From: Micromonospora sp. WMMD1102
GTDB taxonomy: Bacteria; Actinomycetota; Actinomycetes; Mycobacteriales; Micromonosporaceae
Assembly (NCBI RefSeq): GCF_029626265.1
Contig: NZ_JARUBN010000001.1
Location: 3,472,001-3,536,000 of the forward strand
Direction of reading: 5' to 3'
Length of the DNA stretch: 64,000 bases
Shown: one piece after another, positions 18,583 through 27,271 of the stretch
How the letters are laid out: each line of letters starts with the position of its first letter
Position numbering within the stretch: the first letter of the stretch is position 1
Program-made: the position numbers and the translations under genes
Notes under the pieces: model-generated
Databases searched by the model: none
What the model was told of the DNA's origin: nothing
Seen by the model: only the letters and a program-made list of their open reading frames with translations

Positions 18583-19488
18583 TCAGTGCGCTGGTGGGCG
18601 TACCCGGGCCAGTTCGTCCAGGACGGCGGCGATGGCCGGATGGACGGGGCCGTCGCCGCGCGGGCGCGTCACCGCGAAGATCCGGCGACCGGTGACCGGC
18701 CGGACCAGCGGTTCGACGTGTACCCCGGCCGGCACGTTCCGCAGCGCCATCCCCGGCACCAGCGCGGCGCCGAGCCCGGCCGCCACCAGGTCCAGGGTGA
18801 GCGCGAAGTCGATCGCCCGGTGCCGGATGTCGGGCTCGAAGCCGGCCAGGTGGCAGGCGTGCAGGGTCGACTCGCCGCACGGGGTGGACACGGCGCTGGC
18901 CACCCAGGGCACGTCGGCCAGGTCGGCGAGCCGCCCGGTGCGCCGGCCCCAGCCGGCCGGGGTGATCAGGTGCATCGGGTCGGTGGCGATCGGGTGCCGG
19001 TCCAGCTCTGCGGTGGCCGGCCCGGGAACGTGGTCGTACTCCTGGAGGACCGCGATGTCGAGTACGGCGGAGCGCAGGTCCAGCCGGCTCTGCCCGTCCT
19101 CGGCCTCGCTGACCCGTACGTCCAGACCGGGATGGGCGGCCATCGCCCGCGCGGCGGCCGGGGCGACCAGGGCCCCGGCGGCGGACGGGAACGAGCCGAC
19201 CCGGACGGTCCCGGCGACCCGCCGGTGCGCCACGGCCAGCCCGGTGACCGCCTGCTCGACGGCGCCGAGGATCCGCTCGGCGTGCCCGGCGAGCACCTGG
19301 CCGGCCGAGGTGAGCACGACGCCCCGGCCGGAGCGTTCGAGCAGCGGATAGCCGGCCTCCCGGGCGAGCTGGGCGAGCTGCTGGGAGACCGCCGACGGGG
19401 TGACGTGCAACGCGGCGGCGGCGGCGGTCACCCCGCCGCGCAGCGCCACCTCGTGCAGCACCCGCAGGCGCCGGACGTCCAGATCCAT
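18583..19488 (-). CDS. LysR-family transcriptional regulator
   Basis: A 301-residue LysR regulator: the N-terminal winged HTH reads LRVLHEVALRGGVTAAAAAL and VTPSAVSQQLAQLAREAG, followed by a two-lobed effector domain (GTVRVGSFPSAAGALVAPAA). Divergent transcription from the EamA exporter 72 nt away is the classic arrangement in which the LysR protein controls the neighbour. A TATAGC box 8 nt before the ATG suggests a leaderless transcript. The inducer cannot be inferred. Confidence 0.92.
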   Translation of the reverse strand: MDLDVRRLRVLHEVALRGGVTAAAAALHVTPSAVSQQLAQLAREAGYPLLERSGRGVVLTSAGQVLAGHAERILGAVEQAVTGLAVAHRRVAGTVRVGSFPSAAGALVAPAAARAMAAHPGLDVRVSEAEDGQSRLDLRSAVLDIAVLQEYDHVPGPATAELDRHPIATDPMHLITPAGWGRRTGRLADLADVPWVASAVSTPCGESTLHACHLAGFEPDIRHRAIDFALTLDLVAAGLGAALVPGMALRNVPAGVHVEPLVRPVTGRRIFAVTRPRGDGPVHPAIAAVLDELARVRPPAH

Positions 19489-19509
19489 GTAGCCACGCTA
19501 TAGCCTCGG

Positions 19510-19557
19510 TTAAGAATCATGAACTGGACCTTAAACGAGCTGGCCGGCAGCGTAGGG
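19510..19557 (+). promoter_or_regulatory. Promoter of the EamA gene with a candidate LysR site
   Basis: TTAAAC (19531-19536), then a 15-nt spacer and TAGGGT (19552-19557), ends 3 nt before the ATG at 19561, which fits a leaderless transcript. An interrupted palindrome TTAAG (19510-19514) - CTTAA (19530-19534) with a T-N-A-type core overlaps it and is a reasonable LysR-type operator. Confidence 0.4.
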
Positions 19558-19560
19558 TCC

Positions 19561-20517
19561 ATGAGATTCGCGCACCGTATGCAGGCCGTCCTGGTCGCCG
19601 CCCTCTGGGGGATCAACTTCGTCGTCATCGAGGTCGGCCTGCGCGACCTGCCGCCGCTGGTGCTGACCGCGCTGCGCTTCGTCGCCGCCGCGCTGCCGCT
19701 GGTCTTCCTGGTCCCCCGGCCGACGGCCCGGCTGCGCTACGTCCTCGGCTACGGCCTGGTCCTCGGTGTCCTCAAGTTCGGCGTCCTCTTCGTCGCCATC
19801 GACGCCGGGATGCCGCCCGGCCTCGCCTCGCTGGTGTTGCAGACCCAGGCCCTGGTCTCGGTGCTGCTGGCCACCGCCTTCCTCGGCGAGCGACCCAGCG
19901 GCACCCAGCTCGCCGGGGTACTCACCGGCTCGGCCGGGATCGCCCTGCTGGCGGTCGGTGCGGGCGGGCACGCCACCGCGATCGGTTTCGCCCTCACCCT
20001 GGTCGCCGCCGGCAGTTGGGCCCTCGCGAACGTGCTGATCCGCACCAGCGGCGAGACCAGGCCGCTGTCCCTGCTGGTCTGGTCCAGCCTGGTGCCGCCA
20101 CTTCCGCTGCTCGGCCTGGCCGGCGTGGTGGACGGGCCCCGGGTGGTCCTCGACGCAATCACCGGGATCTCCTGGACCGCCGTACTTGCGGTCGGCTACG
20201 TCGGCTACCTCTCCACGATTGTCGGCTGGGGCATCTGGAACCGGCTGATCGGCACCTACTCGGTGTCCCGGGTCGCACCGTTCAGCCTGCTGGTGCCGAT
20301 CTTCGGGCTGGCCGCCGCCGCGCTGCTGCTCGGTGAGCCGATCACCGGGACCGAGCTGGCGGCCGGCGCTGTCGTACTGGTCGGACTCGCCCTGGTGGTG
20401 CGGGCCCCGGCGCAACGAGACGCCGGCAGGTCGGAGGCCAAGGCCGCCACCCGACCGTTGGCGACACCATCTGCGCGACACCGGACCGCGGCACGCGGAG
20501 TGGGTGAAGGGTGTTGA
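19561..20517 (+). CDS. EamA/DMT-family exporter (YdcZ/RhtA-like)
   Basis: A 318-residue permease with ten helices in two EamA repeats: VLVAALWGINFVVIEVGLRD opens the first, and ALTLVAAGSWALANVLIRTS opens the second; PFSLLVPIFGLAAAALLLGE near the end is typical. Such proteins export amino acids or small metabolites. The ATG at 19561 is preferred to 19519 because a -10-like box precedes it and the family begins at this point. The last codons and stop lie inside the left arm of a terminator hairpin. LysR control is likely from the divergent layout. Confidence 0.9.
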   Translation: MRFAHRMQAVLVAALWGINFVVIEVGLRDLPPLVLTALRFVAAALPLVFLVPRPTARLRYVLGYGLVLGVLKFGVLFVAIDAGMPPGLASLVLQTQALVSVLLATAFLGERPSGTQLAGVLTGSAGIALLAVGAGGHATAIGFALTLVAAGSWALANVLIRTSGETRPLSLLVWSSLVPPLPLLGLAGVVDGPRVVLDAITGISWTAVLAVGYVGYLSTIVGWGIWNRLIGTYSVSRVAPFSLLVPIFGLAAAALLLGEPITGTELAAGAVVLVGLALVVRAPAQRDAGRSEAKAATRPLATPSARHRTAARGVGEGC

Positions 20518-20556
20518 GGTCTGTCCGCGGAAACAGATCCTCGACACCCTTCACCC
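20502..20556. terminator. Long hairpin terminator between convergent genes
   Basis: GGGTGAAGGGTGTTGAGG (20502-20519) pairs with 20539-20556 with one mismatch, extended by TCTGT/ACAGA (20520-20524 and 20533-20537), leaving an 8-nt loop. The left arm contains the stop codon of the EamA gene. It lies between the EamA gene and the convergent peptidoglycan-binding gene and can serve both. Confidence 0.85.
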
Positions 20557-20594
20557 CGGTGCACAGTCCCGAACGGCTTCGGTGTCGCTCGTCG

Positions 20595-20975
20595 TCAGCT
20601 GTAGGTCGGGATGACCGACCAGCAGCCCCCGCCGTGCGGCCACATGGGATAGCCGGCCTTGTAGTTGACCATATCGATGAGCGTGGTGCCGGTCGCCTTG
20701 CCGACGATGCCGTCGACGGCCAGGCCGAAGAAGCGCTGGAAGTTCTCGACCGCGCGCTTGGTCGCCTGCCCGAAGATGGTGTCGACAGTCAGGCCCGCTC
20801 CGCCGACGTAGTTCAGGCCGGCCTGTACGCATCGCACCCCGGCTGTGTTGGACGAACCCATCCCGATGTTGCCCACGTTCGGGGATGCCTGGGCGGGCAC
20901 CGTGGCCACCCCGAGGAGCAGGGCGACCGCGGCGATCACACCGACCAGAACACTCGACAGTCTCTTCACTGGCAT
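20595..20975 (-). CDS. Secreted peptidoglycan-binding domain protein
   Basis: A 126-residue exported protein. MPVKRLSSVLVGVIAAVALL and VATVPAQAS form a Sec signal peptide with AQA-S as the cleavage site (about residue 31). The mature part is a PG_binding_1-like fold (CVQAGLNYVGGAGLTVDTIF, then GQATKRAVENFQRFFGLAVD and GIVGKATGTTL) and ends in a short Trp/Gly-rich tail with a second Cys. It probably binds cell-wall peptidoglycan; no catalytic domain is attached. AGAGGAGAGA precedes the ATG. The SARP-type regulator gene lies upstream on the opposite side of a 145-nt gap. Confidence 0.85.
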   Translation of the reverse strand: MPVKRLSSVLVGVIAAVALLLGVATVPAQASPNVGNIGMGSSNTAGVRCVQAGLNYVGGAGLTVDTIFGQATKRAVENFQRFFGLAVDGIVGKATGTTLIDMVNYKAGYPMWPHGGGCWSVIPTYS

Positions 20976-21120
20976 CACAGTCTCTCCTCTGCTGCGACTG
21001 ACCCGCCACCCCCGCTGGTGGGGTGTGACTGGCGGCCTCTGCGGTTGCCGTCCCAGCATCAGGCAGGGCTGTGGGGCGAGTTCTCAACGGATTGTTGACG
21101 GCCGCGAGCGTGCAGGATCG

Positions 21121-23919
21121 TCAGCCGGTGAGCTTGGCCCGGACCTGCTCGGCCTCGGGGTGTCCGAGTTGGTCGAGGATGTCCAGGGCGCGCTGCCAGA
21201 TCCGGCGGGACTCGTCGGCGTCACCCGCCGCCCGGCGGGTGTCGCCGAGATGGTTGAGGACGGCAGCCTCGCTGTAGCGGTCGTCGAAGCCCCGGATCAG
21301 CTCGAGGGCGTGCTGGTAGCAGGCTGCGGCCTGCTGGTGGTCTCCGAGTTCGTGATGGGCGTGGCCGAGGCTGTCCCAGGTGTCGGCCTCGCCGGGACGG
21401 TCCCCGATCTCCCGATGCAGCGAGATGGCCTGCCGGCAGTGGGTCAGCGCCTGCTGGTGGTCGCCGAGCAGCGTGTAGAACCAGCCGACGGAGTTCAGCG
21501 CCCTTGCCTGCCCGCCCCGGTGGCCGGCGGTCCGGTACAGCTCGAGTGCCTGTTGGGCGTGACGCAGCGCCTCCCCGCACCGCCCCTTCTGCTCGTAGAC
21601 CCAGGCCAGACCACGGTGCGTGTAGGCCTGGCCGGTGTGATCGCCCAACTCGTGGAACAACGACAGCGCCTGCCGATAATGGGTGTACGCGTCGTCCTCC
21701 CGCCCCTGGCGGGCGTAGGCACGGGCGAGGCCCCGGTGGGCGTATGCCTGACCGGTGCCGTCGGCCAGACGCCGGGCGGCCGCCAGCGCGGCCGTATGGG
21801 CGGTGATCTGGTCCTGCCAGTGCCCGCCCCGGTCGAAGAAGTCGGTGAGGGTCCAGGTCAGCTGCCAGGCGTGGCTGCCGAACCCGACCTGGGCGGCCAG
21901 CCGGACAACCTCGAGTAGCACCGCGTGCTCGGCGTTGAGCCACGCCGTCGCCCGGGCTTCGTCGACAGGCTGTTCGGCCGTCGTGCCGGGCTGGACGTCG
22001 GCCAACGTGATCAGGTCGCGGTGCGGGTCCAGCAGCCGGGCGGCGCGGTGCGCGGTGTGCAGGTAGTGGTCGAGCACCCGGCGGATTGCCGCGTCCCGGT
22101 CGTCCTCGTCGTCGAGGGCGTGGGCGAGTTCGGTGGCGTAGGCGCGTAGCAGGTCGTGGAAGGCGAACCGGTCCGGGGCCGGCTTGGCGACGAGGTGCGC
22201 GCGGGTGAGTTCGGCCAACAGCGGTCCCACATCTGCGGGTGTGGTTCCGTGCAGGCTTGCGGCGGCGGGGAGGCTGATGTCCGGGCCGGGGTGCACCCCG
22301 AGCAACCGGAACAGGCTCGCCGCACCAGGGCTGAGCGCACGGTACGACCAGGAGAACACAGACCGCGCGTCGATCGCGGCGTCGGCGCCGGCGAACGCGT
22401 CCAGGCTGCCCCGGGCGTCGTGCAGTTCGCCGGCCAACGTCGCGAGCGGAAGTCCCGGGTCGATCGCCGCGCGGGCCGCCACGATCGCCAGCGCCAGCGG
22501 CAGCCGCGCGCACCGGGTGATGATCTCGTCGACGGCCGGCAGCTCGACCGCCACCCGGGCCGCGCCGAGGCGGCGGGTCAGCAGTTGTCGCGCCTCGTCG
22601 ACCGAGAGCAGGTCAAGCGTGATGGGGCGGGCGCCCTCGGCGGCGACCAGACCGGGCAGCTGGTTCCGGCTGGTCGCCACCACCAGGCAGCCGGGCGCGC
22701 CGGGCAGTAGTGGGCGGACCTGGTCGACGTCCCTGGCATTGTCGAGGACGACCAGCATCCGCCGACCGGCCAGCAGGCTGCGGTAGAGGCCGATCTGGGC
22801 ATCCAGGCCGGCCGGGACCTGCTGCGGTGGTACCGCGAATGCGTCCAGAAACCCGCGCACCGCCTCGACCGGCTTCATCACCGAGCCGCCCGGATCGAAT
22901 CCGCGCAGGTTCACGTACAACTGTCCGTCGCCGAACCGGTTGGCCACTCGATGCGCCCAGTGCACCGCCAGGGCGGTCTTGCCCACTCCCGCCGTGCCGG
23001 ACAACGCCGAGATGACCACAGCGGTCGGGTGCTCGGCGGCCGACTCCAGGATGCTGTCGAGCTGGTCCAGCTCACCGGCGCGGCCCGCGAACCCGTACAC
23101 GTCGGGCGGCAGTTGCGCCGGCACATGCCGGGCCGGCGCCGCCACCGGAAGTGCCGCCGGTGCGGCCCGCTGGAGTTCACCACGCAGGATCGCCAGGTGC
23201 AGTCCCCGCAGTGCGGACCCGGGGTCGACGCCGAGGTCGTCGACCAGCCGCTCGCGGGTCGCGGCGTACCGGTCCAACGCCTCCGCGTCGCGACCCGAGG
23301 CGTGCAGGGCCCGCATCAGGACAGCGGTCAACGGCTCCACGAGCGGGTACTCGTCGAGCAGGTCGGTCAACGGTCCGACGACGACGGCCGGGTTGCCGAC
23401 GTCCAGCTCGGCCTCGGCCCACGCCAGGACCGCATCGAGATGCTGCTGCCGACACCTCTCACGCGTCCGCTCCACCCACCGCCCGCTGAGGCCGGTGAGC
23501 GGTTCTCCCCGCCAGAGGTCCAGCGCCTCGCGCAACATCGCGGCCCGCCGGTCTCCGGCGCAGTGCGAGTCACGCGCCCGAGCCACCAGGTCATGAAACC
23601 GGTGCAGGTCCACCCGGAGACGGTCGATGTCGAGGACATATCCTGCGGCGGTCCGGAGTACCAGCCGCTCGGACCGGTCGGCCGCGACGTCGGAGCGCTC
23701 CAACAGGCGCCGGATCCGGGTGACGTAGGTGTGCAGCGTCCGGCGTGCTCCCGGCGGTGCGGCCGGGCCCCACACCCGGTCCATCAGGACCTCGACGGAC
23801 ATCGGCCGACCCGCGTCGACCGCCAGGGCCGCCAGCACCGCGCACTGCTGCGGCGGCCCGACCGGCACCGCACGATCAGCTACTCGAATCTGGACCTGCC
23901 CCAGGACCCGCAACTCCAT
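21121..23919 (-). CDS. SARP/AfsR-type regulator (BTAD-NB-ARC-TPR)
   Basis: A 932-residue multidomain regulator. Residues 1-95 are an OmpR-like winged HTH (MELRVLGQVQIRVADRAVPV), ~100-245 a BTAD (LDLWRGEPLTGL, VDDLGVDPGSALRGLH), ~275-530 an NB-ARC ATPase with Walker A GTAGVGKT at 308-315, and the last ~300 residues are TPRs with repeated AYxHRGLAxAYxxQG units. AfsR-type proteins bind direct repeats and activate secondary-metabolism or stress genes in response to ATP/ADP. No biosynthetic cluster lies in this window, so its targets are elsewhere or are the adjacent genes. The ATG at 23919 matches the family's MELRVLG start. Confidence 0.92.
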   Translation of the reverse strand: MELRVLGQVQIRVADRAVPVGPPQQCAVLAALAVDAGRPMSVEVLMDRVWGPAAPPGARRTLHTYVTRIRRLLERSDVAADRSERLVLRTAAGYVLDIDRLRVDLHRFHDLVARARDSHCAGDRRAAMLREALDLWRGEPLTGLSGRWVERTRERCRQQHLDAVLAWAEAELDVGNPAVVVGPLTDLLDEYPLVEPLTAVLMRALHASGRDAEALDRYAATRERLVDDLGVDPGSALRGLHLAILRGELQRAAPAALPVAAPARHVPAQLPPDVYGFAGRAGELDQLDSILESAAEHPTAVVISALSGTAGVGKTALAVHWAHRVANRFGDGQLYVNLRGFDPGGSVMKPVEAVRGFLDAFAVPPQQVPAGLDAQIGLYRSLLAGRRMLVVLDNARDVDQVRPLLPGAPGCLVVATSRNQLPGLVAAEGARPITLDLLSVDEARQLLTRRLGAARVAVELPAVDEIITRCARLPLALAIVAARAAIDPGLPLATLAGELHDARGSLDAFAGADAAIDARSVFSWSYRALSPGAASLFRLLGVHPGPDISLPAAASLHGTTPADVGPLLAELTRAHLVAKPAPDRFAFHDLLRAYATELAHALDDEDDRDAAIRRVLDHYLHTAHRAARLLDPHRDLITLADVQPGTTAEQPVDEARATAWLNAEHAVLLEVVRLAAQVGFGSHAWQLTWTLTDFFDRGGHWQDQITAHTAALAAARRLADGTGQAYAHRGLARAYARQGREDDAYTHYRQALSLFHELGDHTGQAYTHRGLAWVYEQKGRCGEALRHAQQALELYRTAGHRGGQARALNSVGWFYTLLGDHQQALTHCRQAISLHREIGDRPGEADTWDSLGHAHHELGDHQQAAACYQHALELIRGFDDRYSEAAVLNHLGDTRRAAGDADESRRIWQRALDILDQLGHPEAEQVRAKLTG

Positions 23920-24065
23920 CGTCAGCCTCCGGCCACACCCGCCTCGCCGCCACAAAAGACATTGACCATCAAGACTGCCCCGAACATCCACCACCGGGGT
24001 AGTTGCTGTCGTCGATCTTCCAGTGCCCGGGCGGTAACACAGGTCGCCGGCGGCGGTACGACCGA

Positions 24066-24599
24066 TCAGTCCAGCCGGGCGGCGATGATCCGGGCGCAGG
24101 CCAGCGACTCGGTGTGCGTGGTGTCCACCTGCACGTCGTACTCGACGCCCTGGTGCACCAGCTCGGCCTGTGCCGCCGCCATCCCCCGGGCCCGGTCTCC
24201 CCGGGCGATCTCCCGGCCCTCGGCGACCGCCGGGTCACACCTGACCCCGACCCACAACACGTCCAGCCCGGCCAGCGCCGTGCGCCACAACCGCTGTGAG
24301 CCGGCGCCGCCGAGGAAGACGTCGTCGACGACGACCCGGGCGCCGGCGTGGGCCATCGCGGCGATCCCGGTCATCCAGGCCGCCTGGAGCCGGTCGAACT
24401 CGGGACCGACGCTCACCGCGCCGTCCGCACCGAACTCGATCCCCGCCCCGCCGGAGCGCATGGCGGCCGGCATCGCGTCGACGAGCGTGTCGACCCCGTA
24501 GCCGAGCCAGGCGTCGGGCAGGACCGCCTGGAGACAGCGGACGATCCCGGACTTGCCCGAGCTGGATCCACCGTTGAGCACGATCACCGAAGTTGTCAC
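24066..24599 (-). CDS. Chloramphenicol phosphotransferase-like kinase
   Basis: A 177-residue P-loop kinase. [15 protein letters not shown] gives Walker A at residues 10-17, and D37 in [12 protein letters not shown] aligns with the catalytic Asp37 of Streptomyces venezuelae [13 protein letters not shown] follows later. The family phosphorylates chloramphenicol, but many members are general small-molecule kinases of unknown substrate, so resistance should not be assumed. The GTG at 24599 fits the family N-terminus; upstream the frame is open without similarity. The gene is divergent from the GTPase-like operon. Confidence 0.8.
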   Translation of the reverse strand: MTTSVIVLNGGSSSGKSGIVRCLQAVLPDAWLGYGVDTLVDAMPAAMRSGGAGIEFGADGAVSVGPEFDRLQAAWMTGIAAMAHAGARVVVDDVFLGGAGSQRLWRTALAGLDVLWVGVRCDPAVAEGREIARGDRARGMAAAQAELVHQGVEYDVQVDTTHTESLACARIIAARLD

Positions 24600-24812
24600 A
24601 GTGCCACCATAGATCCACACCGGTAGCCAGCTCGGCCGGCGGACGCCGGACGCCGCGCACTGATCCGCGGACCGTACGGGCACCGCGCATCGACGGGAAA
24701 GCCACGCCGAGGCCGACAATCGGCACCGCGGAAACCTGATCGGGCCGGTTCACCCACTCCGACTGGTGCGATCGACGGCCTCCGGGTCCGCCGTACTCCG
24801 GCTGCTCGGTTC

Positions 24813-24842
24813 TTTGCCGCACAGCCATCGATCGCCTACATT
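24813..24842 (+). promoter_or_regulatory. Promoter of the GTPase-membrane protein operon
   Basis: TTTGCC (24813-24818) and TACATT (24837-24842) are spaced by 18 nt and followed by GGAGGG 5 nt before the ATG at 24870. The 270-bp gap from 24600 contains no other gene-like sequence. Confidence 0.5.
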
Positions 24843-24869
24843 TTCGGCTTACCGGCGTGCGGAGGGCAG

Positions 24870-25757
24870 ATGTCTGATCTCTGGGACGGTCTGCGGTCCC
24901 GGTGGGAGAGTATTCGGCACGCCGTCGACGCCGGCACGCCGGGCAACGGCGGCGTCCGCCAGGGCGTGGCGATCACCGAGGCGACCGGGCCCGGCCTCGC
25001 GACCAACCCGATCACGATCACCGGCATCCCGGGCGCCGGCAAGACGGTCTTCTACGAGGCGCTCGCCCAGACACTCCGGAGTGGCGCTCCGGACAGTACC
25101 CGGAGCCAGAAAATCGAGAAGCACATGATCCAGCTCGCGGCCAACCGGTGGCGTAACCGCGCGGCGGTCACGGTGATACCCGGTCAGGACTCCACCGAGC
25201 GGGAGAAGGCGCTGGACGACACCATGCGCAACGGCGCCTCGCCGCACGGCCTCGTCTACTTCACCTGCTGGGGGCACAACAGGATCTGGTATCGCAGCGA
25301 CCAGCGTGAGGTGCTGGAGCGCCTCGGCGAGGGCGGCCGGGTGGTGGACGAGGACGCGGTACGCGGCTGGCATCTCAACAAGGAACTGCTGGACTTCCGT
25401 ACCCTGGTCGACGACATCATCGAAGGCCGCGTGGCGGAACGACTGCGCTGGCTGATCGTCGCGGTGTCCAAAGTCGACATCTACTGGGATCGGCTGGCCG
25501 AGGCCCGCGACTACTATCTTCCCGGCGAGCAGGGGCGGCACTCGCAGTTCGGCGAACTCCTGCGGGACCTGGCCGTCGAGACGTCCCTGAGACTGGCCGT
25601 ACTGCCGATGGGCTCCCGGGTGATCCGTCACCAGTTCCTGCCCGGCCTGCCGGCCCGGACGTCGCAGTTGGACGACGCGCAACTCGGCGTACTACGGGCC
25701 CATTTCAGCAACGGTCTGCACGAGTTCGTCCACTCGGGCGAGCAGGGGCGGACGTGA
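24870..25757 (+). CDS. P-loop GTPase-like protein
   Basis: A 295-residue cytosolic protein of a family I do not recognise by name. It has a clear Walker A/G1 motif GIPGAGKT (52-59), a degenerate G3 segment VIPGQDSTERE (102-112) where Ras-like GTPases have DxxGQ, and a G4-like SKVD (200-203) after a hydrophobic strand LRWLIVAV, the order expected of a TRAFAC GTPase. GGAGGG lies 5 nt before the ATG. The stop overlaps the next gene's GTG by 4 nt (GTGA). Its partners are two small membrane proteins, so it may be recruited to the membrane; function unknown. Confidence 0.75.
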   Translation: MSDLWDGLRSRWESIRHAVDAGTPGNGGVRQGVAITEATGPGLATNPITITGIPGAGKTVFYEALAQTLRSGAPDSTRSQKIEKHMIQLAANRWRNRAAVTVIPGQDSTEREKALDDTMRNGASPHGLVYFTCWGHNRIWYRSDQREVLERLGEGGRVVDEDAVRGWHLNKELLDFRTLVDDIIEGRVAERLRWLIVAVSKVDIYWDRLAEARDYYLPGEQGRHSQFGELLRDLAVETSLRLAVLPMGSRVIRHQFLPGLPARTSQLDDAQLGVLRAHFSNGLHEFVHSGEQGRT

Positions 25758-26191
25758 CCGCCCTGGACAGTGGGGCCGCCTTCTTCGGCCTGCTCGAGAC
25801 CACCGAGCGCCGGCTCGCCTCGGTCGGGGAACTGCGGGCCAGACTCCGCTGGCTGCGCGGGCTCTGGGCCGCACTGGCCCTGGTCGCCCTGCTGGCGCCG
25901 GTCGCTGTGCTGGCCGGCGTGGGCGACCCGGAGTCGGCACCCGGCGGCTGGCTCGCCGGTTCGGCGGTGGCCGCGGTGGCGGTCTTCGGGCTGTGGACGG
26001 TCGTCCTGCGCCCGGCCGGCCTGCGGCTCGCCCTCGAAGAGCGACGTATCGCCACTGACGTGAGCCGGCTCCGCGAGGTGTACGCCCACTTCGCCGAACG
26101 CGAGGGATGGGACGACGTACGGGTCCGATCCGTCCGGCGGCGGCTCTCGGCGTTTCCCATCGGGGCACGAGGGGACGGGGAGCGACAGTGA
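25754..26191 (+). CDS. Small membrane protein, second gene of the GTPase operon
   Basis: A 145-residue protein starting (GTG) MTALDSGAAFFGLLETTERR. An amphipathic N-terminal helix (to ~36) is followed by two TM helices (about 37-56 and 66-86) and a C-terminal helical, basic domain (LEERRIATDVSRLREVYAHF, ending near the GDGERQ tail). It overlaps the GTPase gene and the next gene by 4 nt each, so all three are almost certainly co-translated. The helical ends could dock the GTPase. No family recognised. Confidence 0.75.
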   Translation: MTALDSGAAFFGLLETTERRLASVGELRARLRWLRGLWAALALVALLAPVAVLAGVGDPESAPGGWLAGSAVAAVAVFGLWTVVLRPAGLRLALEERRIATDVSRLREVYAHFAEREGWDDVRVRSVRRRLSAFPIGARGDGERQ

Positions 26192-26502
26192 AACGCTGGG
26201 CACGGATCTGCGGCTTCGTCGCCATTCCGGCGCTGCTGGTCACGGCGGTCGGTGCGGTGCTGGCCCAACGCCGGCCCGGCCACCTGAAGGAGACCTTCGC
26301 GACCCAGTGGGACGCCATCGCCGCCTCCGTCACGCTGGTGATCTGCGGGGCGATCGGACTGTTCTACGGCCTCACCCTCTGCCTGAGCGTGCTCGGCGCC
26401 TACCAGGCCGACAACGTACGCAAGGGGTCGGTGCTGGCCGGCTGCGGCCTCGTCGTCCTCCTCGTCGGCGGGCTGCTGCTGTCGACGTTGCTGGTGCCGT
26501 GA
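26188..26502 (+). CDS. Small membrane protein, third gene of the GTPase operon
   Basis: A 104-residue protein starting at a GTG (MKRWARICGFVAIPALLVTA) with three hydrophobic helices (about 7-25, 44-71 and 83-102) and very short loops. GGGGAG lies 7 nt before the GTG, which overlaps the preceding stop by 4 nt; the frame is open further upstream but antisense-like. No motif points to function. It completes a three-gene unit ending 29 nt before a tandem repeat. Confidence 0.72.
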   Translation: MKRWARICGFVAIPALLVTAVGAVLAQRRPGHLKETFATQWDAIAASVTLVICGAIGLFYGLTLCLSVLGAYQADNVRKGSVLAGCGLVVLLVGGLLLSTLLVP

Positions 26503-26530
26503 CCCGTCCCGCCGCCCCGTCCGGCAACCG

Positions 26531-26593
26531 CTGGAACCCGACCGGTCACGGCTGGAACCCGACCGGTCACGGCTGGAACCCGACCGGTCACGG
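26531..26593. repeat. 21-bp tandem repeat, three perfect copies
   Basis: Units 26531-26551, 26552-26572 and 26573-26593 are identical and each contains the palindrome GACCGGTC, so the palindromes recur every 21 bp, two helical turns. The array lies between the GTPase operon and kdpE, and its last copy covers the kdpE stop codon. It could be a terminator, a protein-binding array or simple slippage. Confidence 0.9.
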
Positions 26594-27271
26594 CTGGAAG
26601 CGGTAGCCCATCCCCGGTTCGGTGAGCAGATGCCGGGGGCGGGACGGGTCGTCCTCCAGCTTGCGGCGCAACTGGGCCAGGTACTGCCGCAGGTAGTTCG
26701 TCTCCGACTGGTACCGCGGCCCCCAGACGTCGTGCAGCAGCTGACGCTGGCTGACCAGCCGGCCCGGGTGGCGTACCAGGATCTCCAGCAGGTGCCACTC
26801 GGTCGGCGTGAGCCGCACCTCGGCACCGTCGACCTCGCCGCGCACCGTGTGCGCGCCGAGGTCGACCGTGTACCCGCCGATCCGTACCGCCGGCACCTCC
26901 TCCCCCGCCCCGGCGGCCCGCCGGGTCACCGCGCGGACCCGGGCCAGCAGCTCGTCCACCCCGAACGGCTTGGTGACGTAGTCGTCGGCCCCGGCGTCCA
27001 GCGCCGCCACCTTGTCCTGGCTGCCGGCCCGGCCCGACAACACGATGATCGGTACGTTCGTCCAGCCGCGCAGTCCCCGGATCACCTCTACCCCGTCCAT
27101 GTCCGGCAGGCCGAGGTCGAGCACCACGATGTCGGGGCGGTGGCTGGCGGCCAGCCGGAGCGCGGTCGAGCCGTCCCCGGCGACGTCGACGTCGTACCGC
27201 CGGGCCTTCAGGTTGATCCGCAGCGCGCGGAGGATCTGCGGCTCGTCGTCCACCACCAGCACCCGGGTCAT
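26588..27271 (-). CDS. kdpE: KdpE response regulator
   Basis: A 227-residue OmpR/PhoB-family response regulator that activates the kdp operon when turgor or K+ is low. The receiver has VLVVDDEPQILRALRI at the start and the phosphoacceptor D52 in VVLDLGLPDMDG; the winged-helix domain ends ETNYLRQYLAQLRRKLEDDP and GMGYRFQP. The ATG overlaps the kdpD stop (ATGA). A candidate binding site is the direct repeat at 34936-34955 upstream of the operon. The stop codon falls within the third copy of the 21-bp repeat. Confidence 0.96.
   Translation of the reverse strand: MTRVLVVDDEPQILRALRINLKARRYDVDVAGDGSTALRLAASHRPDIVVLDLGLPDMDGVEVIRGLRGWTNVPIIVLSGRAGSQDKVAALDAGADDYVTKPFGVDELLARVRAVTRRAAGAGEEVPAVRIGGYTVDLGAHTVRGEVDGAEVRLTPTEWHLLEILVRHPGRLVSQRQLLHDVWGPRYQSETNYLRQYLAQLRRKLEDDPSRPRHLLTEPGMGYRFQP

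Noticed and set aside
24066..24599. Chloramphenicol resistance gene
   Set aside because: Only family-level similarity; the family includes kinases of unknown substrate, so I call it CPT-like and do not claim resistance.
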